64,000 nt of DNA from assembly GCA_016715195.1 (NCBI GenBank), contig JADKBB010000004.1, positions 62,001 to 126,000 on the forward strand. Direction: 5' to 3'. Shown piece by piece: positions 27,864 to 37,026 of this stretch (position 1 is its first letter; the number at the start of each line of letters is the position of its first letter). Below the pieces are notes generated by a model, which ran no database searches, was not told the DNA's origin, and saw only the letters and a list, made by a program, of their open reading frames with translations. This stretch comes from Candidatus Villigracilis proximus (GTDB taxonomy: Bacteria > Chloroflexota > Anaerolineae > Anaerolineales > Villigracilaceae). A program made the translations under genes and the position numbers.

Positions 27864-29261
27864 TTATGGCAAGTTAAACGTCCTCACCAGAAAGACCGCC
27901 ATCTGGGCGCGAGTGACAGCCGTCTCGGGACAGTAGCTGCTGTTTCCGCAACCGGCAGTGATGCCATCTGCCACCAGTTGCTTGATGAAAGCGGCTGCCC
28001 AATATTCTGTTGTCACATCATTGAAACTGGTACTGCCTCCCACGGCGGGCGGCGCATAACTTGAGCCGTTTTTGGCTTTCAAAAGGAAGACCGCCATTTG
28101 GGCACGGGTGACTGTAGTATCCGGGCAGTAATTCCCGCCTCCACATCCGCTGGTGATGCCTTCGGCAGCCAGTTGCTTGATCCAGGCGGCAGCCCAGTGA
28201 TTCGCGGCAACATCTGCAAATCCGGTAGCACCATTTATGGCAGGCGGCGTGTAACTTGAACCGTGAATACCCTTCAATAGAAAGACTGCCATCTGGTCAC
28301 GGGTCACAATATTTTCGGGGCAATAATTTAAAGGACTGGTGGAGCATCCGCCAGTAACACCAGCATTATATAAACGCTCCACATATTGCCACGCCCAATA
28401 CGTATCTGGAACATCCCTGAAAATCCAGGGCGTCATATCAGCGGTATCCACCGCTTCAAAATTATTTCCACGAACAACATCCAGTTCGTGCAGTATGTCA
28501 TTATCCCAACCTTCATTTGGCGCGCCGCTTACATACCATGGAGACCCATTATCAGCCAGCACGATCCCATAAGTTTTCATGGCTTGTAAAATAATTTGCG
28601 CCTCTGGAGAAAAACCGCTAATATCATAAGCAGCTTTTAGACGAAAGCGGGCACCAAAAGGCACCGGGTTGGTACAGTCTCCATGCTGTGCCACATGGCT
28701 GGCCGGCCAGATGTAATAATCGGCAGTACATTCTGTAGTAAACCGCAACGCATGATTAATTTCCCCGGCAAGAATCTCATCATAACGTACAAGCCCCGGC
28801 AAAATGGGAAGGCCAGCAGCATCGGCAGATGTCCAACCATCAGGGCGCAACGCATTGGAATTTAGATCCCATATTGCGCCTGAGCCTGCATTCCACTGTC
28901 CGCCTGTGAATTCTGCATCGAAAATTTCATAGAGAATACAAGTGTCTGTGTCTATGGTGAGGATATGATGATCTCCTCCATATTCGATTTGTGGATTAAG
29001 CGGAATGGGGTACGGCCCGGCATCCGATTCATCTGGATAATAAAAGTTCACATCATATTTTGTTGTTGAAGCGCCCGAAACAATATTGAACGGAATACCG
29101 ATCAGACCGCCATCCCAGGTGCCTGATCCAAAATCCATGTGGAATCCTCGGGTTGAACCGATCGTGTTGATCCACGCGGCAGACATGGAATGCACCGGCA
29201 ACGAATCCACCGGGGTATTCCAATAATTATTTTGCGGGAATATCTGGACTGCATAAAACAA
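27864..29261 (-). CDS. SLH-anchored protein of unknown function, 5' end deleted
   Basis: The open frame of 465 codons has no ATG and no signal peptide; its first codons lie inside the right neighbour's terminator (29257-29296), so the natural 5' end and promoter are gone. From IFPQNNYWNTPVDSLPVHS on, residues ~7-275 resemble a conserved bacterial secreted family of unknown function (landmarks DESDAGPYPIP, GGDHHILTIDTDTC, LNSNALRPDGWTSADAAG, ILPGLVRYDEI, GARFRLKA, LADNGSPWYVSG); I recall this family but no function for it. The sequence starts right at the mature domain, so only the leader was lost. Three SLH-like repeats end FNLP. It is probably a silent fragment. Confidence 0.7.
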   Translation of the reverse strand: MFYAVQIFPQNNYWNTPVDSLPVHSMSAAWINTIGSTRGFHMDFGSGTWDGGLIGIPFNIVSGASTTKYDVNFYYPDESDAGPYPIPLNPQIEYGGDHHILTIDTDTCILYEIFDAEFTGGQWNAGSGAIWDLNSNALRPDGWTSADAAGLPILPGLVRYDEILAGEINHALRFTTECTADYYIWPASHVAQHGDCTNPVPFGARFRLKAAYDISGFSPEAQIILQAMKTYGIVLADNGSPWYVSGAPNEGWDNDILHELDVVRGNNFEAVDTADMTPWIFRDVPDTYWAWQYVERLYNAGVTGGCSTSPLNYCPENIVTRDQMAVFLLKGIHGSSYTPPAINGATGFADVAANHWAAAWIKQLAAEGITSGCGGGNYCPDTTVTRAQMAVFLLKAKNGSSYAPPAVGGSTSFNDVTTEYWAAAFIKQLVADGITAGCGNSSYCPETAVTRAQMAVFLVRTFNLP

Positions 29262-29296
29262 AAAGAGTCTCCATTTTTCAGGAGACTCTTTTTGTT
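29257..29296 (-). terminator. strong terminator of FG-GAP gene, overlapping the truncated gene's 5' end
   Basis: AACAAAAAGAGTCTCC (29257-29272) and its perfect complement (29281-29296) form a 16-bp stem with an 8-base loop; read leftward it ends in a T-rich tract. Confidence 0.9.
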
Positions 29297-29313
29297 GCTT
29301 TTATATTATTTGC

Positions 29314-31461
29314 CTACGGCAGATTAAATGCCCTGACCAGGAAGACCGCCATCTGGGCGCGGGTAACCGAGTCGTTGGGACAGTAGTTGCCGCCGCCGCA
29401 TCCGGCAGTGATGCCATCGGCCACGAGCTGCTTGATGAAAGCTGCTGCAAAGGCATCAGTGGCGACATCTGCGAAGCCGGTGCTGACTCCCACCGCGGGC
29501 GGGGTATAGCCCGAGCCATTCCTGGCTTTCAAAAGGAAGATCGCCATTTGGGCGCGGGTGACGACACTGTCAGGACAATAGTTGCCGCCGCCGCATCCGC
29601 TGGTGACACCTTCGGCAGCGAGTTGTTTGATCCAGGCTGCGGCCCAGTAATCGGTGGCGACATCACCAAAGCCGGTGCTGACTCCCACCGCAGGCGGAGT
29701 GTAGCTTGAACCGTGGATACCCTTCAATAGAAAGACCGCCATTTGCGCGCGGGTAACGGTGCTATCGGGGCAGTAAATGCCCGTGCCGCAGCCGCCGGTT
29801 ACGCCGGCTTTGGCGAGGCGCTCTACAAAGTTATTGGCCCAGTAACTAAATGGCACGTCGTCAAAAACAGGCGCAATCGTAAAGACATACGCCGCTCCAG
29901 AACTACCTGCAGAGTTATCGGCCTGATTCCCGTTCACGCCGGTGGCATTGCTGTCTTCATATGGTGCGCCAACTGCCACGGTGTTGCCCGAGAGCGAGAG
30001 GTCATAGCCAAAGTAGTCATTCTCTTGGGTATTGGAGGCTTTCAAGTAGGAGTGCTGATACCAGTTCGTGCCCGTGCGCGTGAAGATATAGGCCGCACCT
30101 GCATCAACAGCAGAGTTATCAAGTTGATTTCCATTCACACCGGTGGCGTTGCTGTCTTCATAAGGTGCACCGACAGCGAGGATGTCTCCCGAGAGGGATA
30201 CAGATGTACCAAAGTAATCACTTTCTTCGGTGTTGGAGGCTTTAACATACGCCTGCTGGCTCCAGGCAGTGCCCGTGCGCGTGAAGACATATACCGCGCC
30301 AGAGTAAATCGCAGAATTATCCGCCTGATTCCCATTCACACCGGTGGCGCTGCTGCTTTCATACGAAGCTGCAACTGCCAGAGTATCGCCTGAGAGTGAC
30401 ATACTGGGGTAGCCAAAGTAATCATATGTTTCGGTGTTGGAGGCTTTAACATACGCCTGCTGACTCCAGGTGCTGCCCGTGCGCGTAAAGACATAAACCG
30501 CGCCAGAATAAGGCGCGGAATTATTGGCCTGATTCCCGTTCACACCGGTGGCGCTGCTGGCTTCATACGATGAAGCAACCGCGAGTGTATCGCCTGAGAG
30601 CGCCATGGCAAAATAACCAAAGTAATCATATGTTTCGGTGTTGGAGGCTTTTACATACGCCTGCTGGCTCCAGGTAGTTCCAGTGCGCGTGAAGACATAC
30701 ACCGCGCCAGAATCTTCTGCTGAGTTATCAGCCTGATCCCCGTTTATGCCGGTGGCGTTGCTGTCTTCATAATAGGCCGCAACAGCGATCGTATCGCCTG
30801 AGACCTTCACGGGCAAGCCAAAATAATCTCCTGCATCAGTATTGGAGGCTTTGAGATAGGCCTGCTGGCTCCAGATGGTACCGCTGCGCGTGAATACATA
30901 CACCGCACCTGCATTCTCGGCGGAGTTACTCAGCTGATTTCCATTTACCCCAGTGGCATTGCCATCTTCACCAGGTGCGCCAACCACAATGGTGTCACCT
31001 GAGATATCCACAGAAGAGCCAAAACTATCGTCCAAATTCGGGTTGGAGGCTTTGAGATAGGCCTGCTGGCTCCACACCCCATTGCTGCGGGTGAAAACAT
31101 ATACTGCGCCAGCACTAGAAGCAGAGTTATCAAGCTGATTCCCGTTCACCCCCACCGCATTGCTGTCTTCAGAATAGGCTCCAATCACAAGTGTATCGCC
31201 GGAGAGTGCCATAGCTTGATAACCTAAGTAATCATTCGCCTCGGGGTTGGAGGCTTTCAGGTAGGCTTGCTGGGTATCGGGCGGGATGGATGCCTCCAGT
31301 GATGGGACGAGTGTGTAGATCTGCGCCCAATCTTCCGCGCTCATACTGATTGTTTCAGAAGTGGCCGCCACCGCTTTTTGTGCGGGCAGGGCACCAGTCA
31401 ACAGGAACATCACGATCAAAAAGATGGAACCGATCTTGGCAATTGTTTTTCTACTAAACAT
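29314..31461 (-). CDS. FG-GAP-like seven-repeat propeller protein with SLH-like C-terminus
   Basis: 715 aa, intact. GGAG precedes the ATG; signal peptide MFSRKTIAKIGSIFLIVMFL...LPAQKAVA. Seven FG-GAP-like repeats (WSQQAYLKASN, DYFG, SGDTLAVA, DSNATGVNGNQ) form one predicted propeller, then three SLH-like repeats ending FNLP. It is the only intact member of a trio of near-identical genes; the copies at 34514-36656 and 57439-59585 return to 714 and 715 aa after frame repair. The ~140 bp upstream of its start is also shared with those copies. Confidence 0.88.
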   Translation of the reverse strand: MFSRKTIAKIGSIFLIVMFLLTGALPAQKAVAATSETISMSAEDWAQIYTLVPSLEASIPPDTQQAYLKASNPEANDYLGYQAMALSGDTLVIGAYSEDSNAVGVNGNQLDNSASSAGAVYVFTRSNGVWSQQAYLKASNPNLDDSFGSSVDISGDTIVVGAPGEDGNATGVNGNQLSNSAENAGAVYVFTRSGTIWSQQAYLKASNTDAGDYFGLPVKVSGDTIAVAAYYEDSNATGINGDQADNSAEDSGAVYVFTRTGTTWSQQAYVKASNTETYDYFGYFAMALSGDTLAVASSYEASSATGVNGNQANNSAPYSGAVYVFTRTGSTWSQQAYVKASNTETYDYFGYPSMSLSGDTLAVAASYESSSATGVNGNQADNSAIYSGAVYVFTRTGTAWSQQAYVKASNTEESDYFGTSVSLSGDILAVGAPYEDSNATGVNGNQLDNSAVDAGAAYIFTRTGTNWYQHSYLKASNTQENDYFGYDLSLSGNTVAVGAPYEDSNATGVNGNQADNSAGSSGAAYVFTIAPVFDDVPFSYWANNFVERLAKAGVTGGCGTGIYCPDSTVTRAQMAVFLLKGIHGSSYTPPAVGVSTGFGDVATDYWAAAWIKQLAAEGVTSGCGGGNYCPDSVVTRAQMAIFLLKARNGSGYTPPAVGVSTGFADVATDAFAAAFIKQLVADGITAGCGGGNYCPNDSVTRAQMAVFLVRAFNLP

Positions 31462-31600
31462 ATTGTCTCCTTTTGGGTGGGTTGATCTGGATAAAGTTTA
31501 CCCAGTATTGTTCTTATTTTAGCACCCTTGTTTTTAAATGATCACCGTCAGAATTCATCCTTAAGTACTGTCCAGTCTCACATAATTAAGTGATGGATGA

Positions 31601-31642
31601 ATCAAATAGAGCCATGAGAAAAATCTCATGGCTCTATTTGAT
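31601..31642 (-). terminator. intrinsic terminator (copy 1 of duplicated flank)
   Basis: ATCAAATAGAGCCATGAGA and its complement surround an AAAA-type loop. The same 42 bases recur at 36947-36988. Confidence 0.88.
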
Positions 31643-31679
31643 CTACTTTATAACTTGATAATCAATTTCTTCGACATGC

Positions 31680-34106
31680 CTACGGCAGATTAAATGCCCT
31701 GACCAGGAAGACCGCCATCTGGGCGCGGGTGACTGAGTCGTTGGGACAGTAGTTGCTATTGCCACAACCGGCGGTGATGCCATCTGCCACCAGCTGCTTG
31801 ATGAAAGCTGCTGCAAAGGCATCAGTGGCGACATCGTTGAAGCCGGTGCTGACTCCCACGGCGGGCGGAGTATAGCTTGAACCGTTTTTGGCTTTCAATA
31901 AGAAGATCGCCATTTGTGCGCGGGTGACGGTGGCGTCAGGACAGTAATTTCCATTTCCGCAGCCACTGGTAACGCCTTCAACAGCAAGCTGTTTGATAAA
32001 GGCTGCAGCGAATGCATCGACGGGCACATCGCCGAAGCCGGTGCTGGCGCCCACAGCAGGCGGCACATAGCTTGAACCATGTATGCTCTTTAATAAGAAG
32101 ACTGCCATCTGTGCGCGGGTGACTGTATTATCCGGACAATAATTCAAGGGGGTAATTGAGCAGCCACCAGTAACACCAGCGTTAAACAAGCGTTCAATGA
32201 AGCTATTGAATGGGTTTGAGAAGGGTACATCTTCAAAGACAGGTGATTTGGTCACGGTATAACTTTCACCAGTAGTGAAGCCGGTCGTCAATGGATTAAG
32301 GGTTGCATCTACGATGCTGTCGTCGTCGAGCACATCCAAACGGAGAGTGCCGCTGTCGGTGCCGGTGTTGACACTGACAGTGTAGACACTGCCTGAGCCG
32401 CTGACTCCGCTGACGGCGGCGGAGGATACGCCGGTTGTTGTCAACGAGAAGTCGGCTGTATTAACTCCGGTCACTGATTCAGAAAATGTGACGGTGTAAT
32501 TGACACTGCTTGCACCAGTGGGATTTGCAGATGCACGGACAGAGGATGTAACTGTGGGCGCAGTTTTTTCAACAGTATAAGTTTCGCCGCTGGTAAACCC
32601 TGCTGATAATAAATTATCTACATTATCTTTGATGGAATTATCATCCAGCACATCCAAACGGATGGTGCCGTTGCCAGTGCCGGTGTCGACGCTGACAGTG
32701 TAGACTCTGCCTGAGCCGCTGATTCCACTCACGGCGGGGGATGATACGCCGCTGGCTGTCAAAGAGAAATCGGTCTCATCCACGCCGGTCACTGATTCTG
32801 AAAAAGTGACAGTGAAGTTTACACTGGCGGCATTGGTTGGGTTTGTGGATGCACGGACTGAGGAAGTGACGGTAGGGGTGATGGTATCAGGAACTTCATA
32901 CGAACCAATATCGCACACAGCAGACGAATTTCCATCGCCATTCTGCGGACGGATGCCTCCATTCTGTGAAATGTTACTAACTGGTGCGGCCGCACAGATC
33001 GTATTATCGCCGGCATCAATGGCGGGTGATAATACATTGAGCGGGAAGTAGGCTGGAGAATCTGTCAGTGCGCCGAGGCCTGGGTCTATACCAATGACAT
33101 TGCCGTCTACCTCGTCAATCAGTCCGCAGGCATTGACTCCCGTAGATTCGATCAGACTGTTTGTGGAATTAACTGTGCCAGCATTTACACAATCACCACT
33201 TAACCCGCCATTGGCAACAATTGTATTGTATAAATTCAAGACACTAAGAGAATTGTTGTAAATATTATCACCGGTAGTACCAGCATTACCGGAAAGGGTG
33301 CTGTTATAAATATGCGTGGTGTTCGCATTATATATTCCCCCGCCAATATTACCGGTGGCATGATTCCCTGTGATTGTGCTGTTGATTATTGTAATGGTGC
33401 CATCATTATAAAAGCCGGCGCCCGCATTGTTTGTATAATTATCCTGGATGGTACTGGAGGTAACCGTGACTGTTCCGCCATCGTTGAAAACAGCGCCTCC
33501 GGCATCGGAACGAATAGCGGCATCTCCGGAAATCGTAGTATTTTCAATGAAGACTGTGCCGGTACCTGAATTGTGAATGTGTCCACCGTTGTTATCTGCT
33601 ATATTGTTGGAAAAAACGCTATTGGTTATGCTGAGGGTGCCGCTATTGAGTATGCCACCGCCAAATGGTGTGCGGCCATTTTGCACCTTGAGTTGATCAA
33701 GAGTAAGGTTTCCACCGAGATTCACAGCGAACAAACGGTAATTGACTACGTTTGGGTCGGCATTCGCTTGAATGATCGTGTTTGCCGCGCCATTGCCGGT
33801 GATGGTCATCTCGGTGATGACGGCTGGCAACTGACTACCAAGCGTGATGGTGTAGTTCGCGTCGAAGGTGATCACGTCAGTTCCACTTCCGGCGGCGCAT
33901 TCACCGGATGTGGCACCTGAAGCGGTGTCAGTATTGGCGGCGGTGATCGCTTCACGCAGGGAGCAGATTCCGTCGAGTGAGATAATATCTGTATCCGTGT
34001 TTACCGTAATGGCTCCCGCCGCGCGCGCGGGCTGTGTGCCTGTTAAAAGCATCATCAAATTCAAAGAAAGAAAGATATAAAGTAACTTGCCGGATATAGA
34101 TCGCAT
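31680..34106 (-). CDS. CSLREA beta-helix protein with two Ig-like domains and SLH-like C-terminus
   Basis: 808 aa. AGGAG before the ATG; signal peptide ending near ARAAG. The CSLREA motif (GICSLREAITAANTD) lies at ~47-61, the start of a beta-helix of N/G/T-rich rungs up to ~395 (capped by GDGNSSAVCDIGSYEV). Two tandem Ig-like domains follow (each with SSVRAS.NPT, VTFSESVTGV, GSVYTVSVNTG, RLDVLDDDSI). Three SLH-like repeats end FNLP; repeat 2 has a DAFAAAFIKQL N-terminus normally found in repeat 3, a sign of repeat-to-repeat recombination. Likely a surface adhesin or binding protein; no catalytic motif seen. Confidence 0.83.
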   Translation of the reverse strand: MRSISGKLLYIFLSLNLMMLLTGTQPARAAGAITVNTDTDIISLDGICSLREAITAANTDTASGATSGECAAGSGTDVITFDANYTITLGSQLPAVITEMTITGNGAANTIIQANADPNVVNYRLFAVNLGGNLTLDQLKVQNGRTPFGGGILNSGTLSITNSVFSNNIADNNGGHIHNSGTGTVFIENTTISGDAAIRSDAGGAVFNDGGTVTVTSSTIQDNYTNNAGAGFYNDGTITIINSTITGNHATGNIGGGIYNANTTHIYNSTLSGNAGTTGDNIYNNSLSVLNLYNTIVANGGLSGDCVNAGTVNSTNSLIESTGVNACGLIDEVDGNVIGIDPGLGALTDSPAYFPLNVLSPAIDAGDNTICAAAPVSNISQNGGIRPQNGDGNSSAVCDIGSYEVPDTITPTVTSSVRASTNPTNAASVNFTVTFSESVTGVDETDFSLTASGVSSPAVSGISGSGRVYTVSVDTGTGNGTIRLDVLDDNSIKDNVDNLLSAGFTSGETYTVEKTAPTVTSSVRASANPTGASSVNYTVTFSESVTGVNTADFSLTTTGVSSAAVSGVSGSGSVYTVSVNTGTDSGTLRLDVLDDDSIVDATLNPLTTGFTTGESYTVTKSPVFEDVPFSNPFNSFIERLFNAGVTGGCSITPLNYCPDNTVTRAQMAVFLLKSIHGSSYVPPAVGASTGFGDVPVDAFAAAFIKQLAVEGVTSGCGNGNYCPDATVTRAQMAIFLLKAKNGSSYTPPAVGVSTGFNDVATDAFAAAFIKQLVADGITAGCGNSNYCPNDSVTRAQMAVFLVRAFNLP

Positions 34107-34513
34107 AATACTCTCCTATTGATTTATATTATTACCTGAACCTTACGCAGTTCAAGTCTACTAATCGAGTTTCAAGCCAGATTTAGCCGTAACGTCTATT
34201 CATGCGTCAGTCGTCGGCGGTCAGAAGCAGGAAAATTCCTGTCTTGCGTAAACCCTAAAATTATATTTTCAACCACCAACTAATATAATGAATACTCCCT
34301 ATTAATTCCACTGACTTCAGCAAGGGCTTGATAAGAAATTAGTTATCCAGGCAGGGTCACTAAAGTTAGTTTCTTTCAGAGACCTGCATGCAATAAAGCA
34401 ATAAAAATGATGGGCACAATGATTTCTAAGCATGTGCGTCATATAAAACCATGCAAAAACAAAAAGCCAAATAACCGGGATTATCTGGCTTTTGTTTTAC
34501 AGATTTAAATGAG
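34107..34513. other. intergenic region; right half is the cassette flank
   Basis: 407 bp. The stretch 34107-34273 holds only the leader of the CSLREA gene and unremarkable AT-rich sequence. From 34274 to 34513 it matches 57206-57438 with few changes (cassette flank) and contains a terminator at 34456-34499. No gene seen. Confidence 0.7.
34456..34499 (-). terminator. intrinsic terminator of FG-GAP copy A
   Basis: AAAACAAAAAGCCA pairs with TGGCTTTTGTTTT; the same hairpin is at 57380-57423. Confidence 0.8.
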
Positions 34514-36656
34514 TTAGGGCAGATTAAATGCCCTGACGAGGAAGACCGCCATCTGAGCGCGGGTAACCGAGTCGTTGGGACAGTAGTTGCCGCCGCCGCA
34601 TCCGGCAGTGATGCCATCGGCCACGAGTTGTGCAATGAATGCCGCGCCAAAGGCATCAGTGGCGACATCTGCGAAGCCGGTGCTGACTCCCACCGCGGGC
34701 GGAGTATAGCCCGAGCCGTTCCTGGCCTTCAAAAGGAAGATCGCCATTTGCGCGCGGGTGACGACACTGTCAGGACAGTAATTTCCGCCGCCGCATCCGC
34801 TGGTGACGCCTTCGGCAGCGAGTTGTTTGATCCAGGCTGCGGCCCAGTAATCGGTGGCGACATCACCAAAACCGGTGCTGACTCCCACCGCAGGCGGGGG
34901 TAGCTTGAACCGTGGATACCCTTCAATAGAAAAGACCGCCATTTGCGCGCGGGTAACGGTGCTATCGGGGCAGTAAATGCCCGTGCCGCAGCCGCCGGTT
35001 ACGCCGGCTTTGGCGAGGCGCTCTACAAAATTATTGGCCCAGTAACTAAATGGCACGTCGTCAAAAACAGGCGCAATCGTAAAGACATAAGCAGCACCTG
35101 AGTTCAAAGCTGAGTTATCGGCCTGATTCCCATTTACGCCGGTGGCATTGCTATCTTCGCCATATGCGCCAACCGCCACGGTGTTGCCCGAGAGCGAGAG
35201 GGACCAGCCAAAGTAGTCACTTGCTTCAGTGTTAGAGGCTTTCAAAGGAGTGTTGATACCAGTTCGTGCCCGTGCGGGTGAAGATATAAGCAGCGCCAGA
35301 GTAGAGTGCTGAATTATTCGCCTGATCTCCATTGACACCGGTTGCATTGCTGCTTTCATCTGGCGCCCCAACCGCGAGGATATCGCCTGAGAGTGACACG
35401 TCCGTACCAAAGTAATCACCCGCTTCAGTATTGGAGGCTTTGATATACGCCTGCTGACTCCAGGTGCTGCCCGTGCGCGTGAAGACATACACTGCGCCGG
35501 ATTCGACGGCTGAAGTATCAGCCTGATTTCCGTTCACACCGGTGGCGTTGCTGTCTTCATACGAAGCGGCAACCGCCAACGTATCACCTGAAAGCGACAT
35601 ACTGGGGTAGCCAAAGTAATCTTCTGTTTTGGTATTGGAAGCCTTGAGATATGCCTGCTGACTCCAGGTGCTGCCTGTACGGGTGAAGACATACACCGCA
35701 CCAGAATAAGGTGCAGAATTATCGGCCTGATTGCCATTCACACCGGTGGCGCTGCTGGCTTCATACGATGAAGCAACCGCGAGTGTATCGCCTGAGAGCG
35801 CCATGGCATAATAACCAAAGTAATCAAATGCTTCGGCATTGGATGCTTTGACATACGCTTGCTGGCTCCAGGTGCTGCCCGTGCGCGTGAAGATATAAGT
35901 AGCGCCAGAATCCTCGGCTGAATTATCGGCCTGATTTCCGTTTATACCGGTGGCGTTGCTGTCTTCATAATAGGCGGTGACTGCGATCGTATCCCCGGAG
36001 ATTCGCACGAACTTGCCAAAGTAGTCTCCTGCATCAGTATTGGAGGCTTTGAGATATGCCTGCTGGCTCCATGTAGTTCCAGTGCGGGTAAAGACATACG
36101 CCGCACCAGATGTGTCAGCAGAATTGTCAAGCTGATTTCCGTTTACACCTGTGGCATTGCTGTCTTCATACGCCGTGCCAACCACGATGGTATCACCGGA
36201 AATATCTACAGAATCGCCAAAGCTATCATCCACATTCGGGTTGGATGCTTTGAGATAGGCCTGCTGACTCCACACCCCTCCGCTGCGGATGAAAACATAC
36301 ACCGCGCCAGAGTCAGAGGCTGAGTTATCCGCCTGATTCCCATTCACACCTACCGCATTGCTGTCTTCATTATAGGCTCCAATGACGAGCGTATCCCCTG
36401 AAAGCGCCATGGGATAGCCAAAAAAATCACTCGCCCCGGTGTTGGAGGCTTTCAAATAAGCTTGCTGGGTATCAGGGGGAATGGATGCTTCCAATGATGG
36501 AACGAGTGTGTAGATCTGCGCCCAATCTTCCGCGCTCAGGTTGATTGTTTCAGAAGTGGCGGCCACTGCTTTTTGTGCGGGCAGGGCGCCGGTCAATAGG
36601 AACGTTACGATCAAAAAGATGGAACCGATCTTGGCAATTGTTTTTCCACTAAACAT
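34514..36656 (-). CDS. FG-GAP-like seven-repeat propeller + SLH protein (three indels)
   Basis: Paralogue of the 715-aa protein at 29314-31461, with the same signal peptide and GGAG. Compared with that copy there is a 2-base deletion at ~35243-35249 (NWYQHS is followed by a stop instead of YLKASN), a one-base loss in the G-run at 34896-34900 and a one-base gain in AAAA at 34930-34933; the last two compensate but replace LLKGIHGSSYTP by SIEGYPRFKLPP in SLH repeat 1. As written the first frame covers 36656-35232 and the second continues to 34514. Repair gives 714 aa with seven repeats and three SLH-like repeats ending FNLP. Confidence 0.75.
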
Positions 36657-36778
36657 ATTGTCTCCTTTTGGGTGGGTTGATCTGGATAAAGTTTACCTAG
36701 TATTATTTTTTATTGTAGCACTATTGTTTTTAAATGATCACCGTCAGAATTCATCCTTAAGTACTGTCCGGTCTCACA

Positions 36779-36935
36779 TAATTAATCCAAGTTGCGACCT
36801 TGAAGAATTTGCACAAGACTTAACGCAAAGACGCAGAGTCGCAAAGAAAAAAACATTAAATCTTGGCGACTTTGCATTAAGAAATTCAGATCAAAAGCGG
36901 TTCAAAAGACAAAGGTAGCAATTTGCGTTAATTAA
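36779..36935. mobile_element. MITE-like insertion with TAATTAA target duplication
   Basis: Relative to the duplicated locus at 31581-31590, 143 bp (36786-36928) have been inserted and TAATTAA is present on both sides (36779-36785 and 36929-36935), consistent with a 7-bp target-site duplication. The ends carry imperfect terminal inverted repeats, CAAGTTGCGACCTT at 36788-36801 versus the complement of AAGGTAGCAATTTG near 36912-36925 (12/14). Inside, GCAGAGTCGC and GCGACTTTGC form a further stem. No ORF of note, so it would be non-autonomous. The internal CGCAAAGACGCAGAG motif belongs to a dispersed repeat type seen in many bacterial genomes. Confidence 0.7.
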
Positions 36936-36946
36936 GTGATGGATGA

Positions 36947-36988
36947 ATCAAATAGAGCCATGAGAAAAATCTCATGGCTCTATTTGAT
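36947..36988 (-). terminator. intrinsic terminator (copy 2 of duplicated flank)
   Basis: Identical to the hairpin at 31601-31642; follows the gene ending at 37027. Confidence 0.88.
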
Positions 36989-37026
36989 CTACTTTATAAC
37001 TTGATAATCAATTTCTTCGACATACC

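Larger units (their letters stand above)
34274..36768. repeat. FG-GAP cassette, copy A (2,495 bp)
   Basis: Both flanks and the gene between them correspond to 57206-59698 (2,493 bp). Homology starts at CACCAACTAATATAATG on the left and ends at TTAAGTACTGTC on the right; outside these points the two loci are unrelated. The upstream flank and gene are also shared with 29314-31578, but not that copy's downstream flank. No terminal inverted repeats were found. Confidence 0.75.
36657..37026. other. intergenic region with duplicated flank and MITE
   Basis: 370 bp. Bases 36657-36785 and 36936-37026 together match 31462-31679 (promoter side of the FG-GAP gene plus terminator of the next SLH gene); between them is a 143-bp insertion absent from that copy (see the mobile element entry). 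No gene. Confidence 0.75.
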
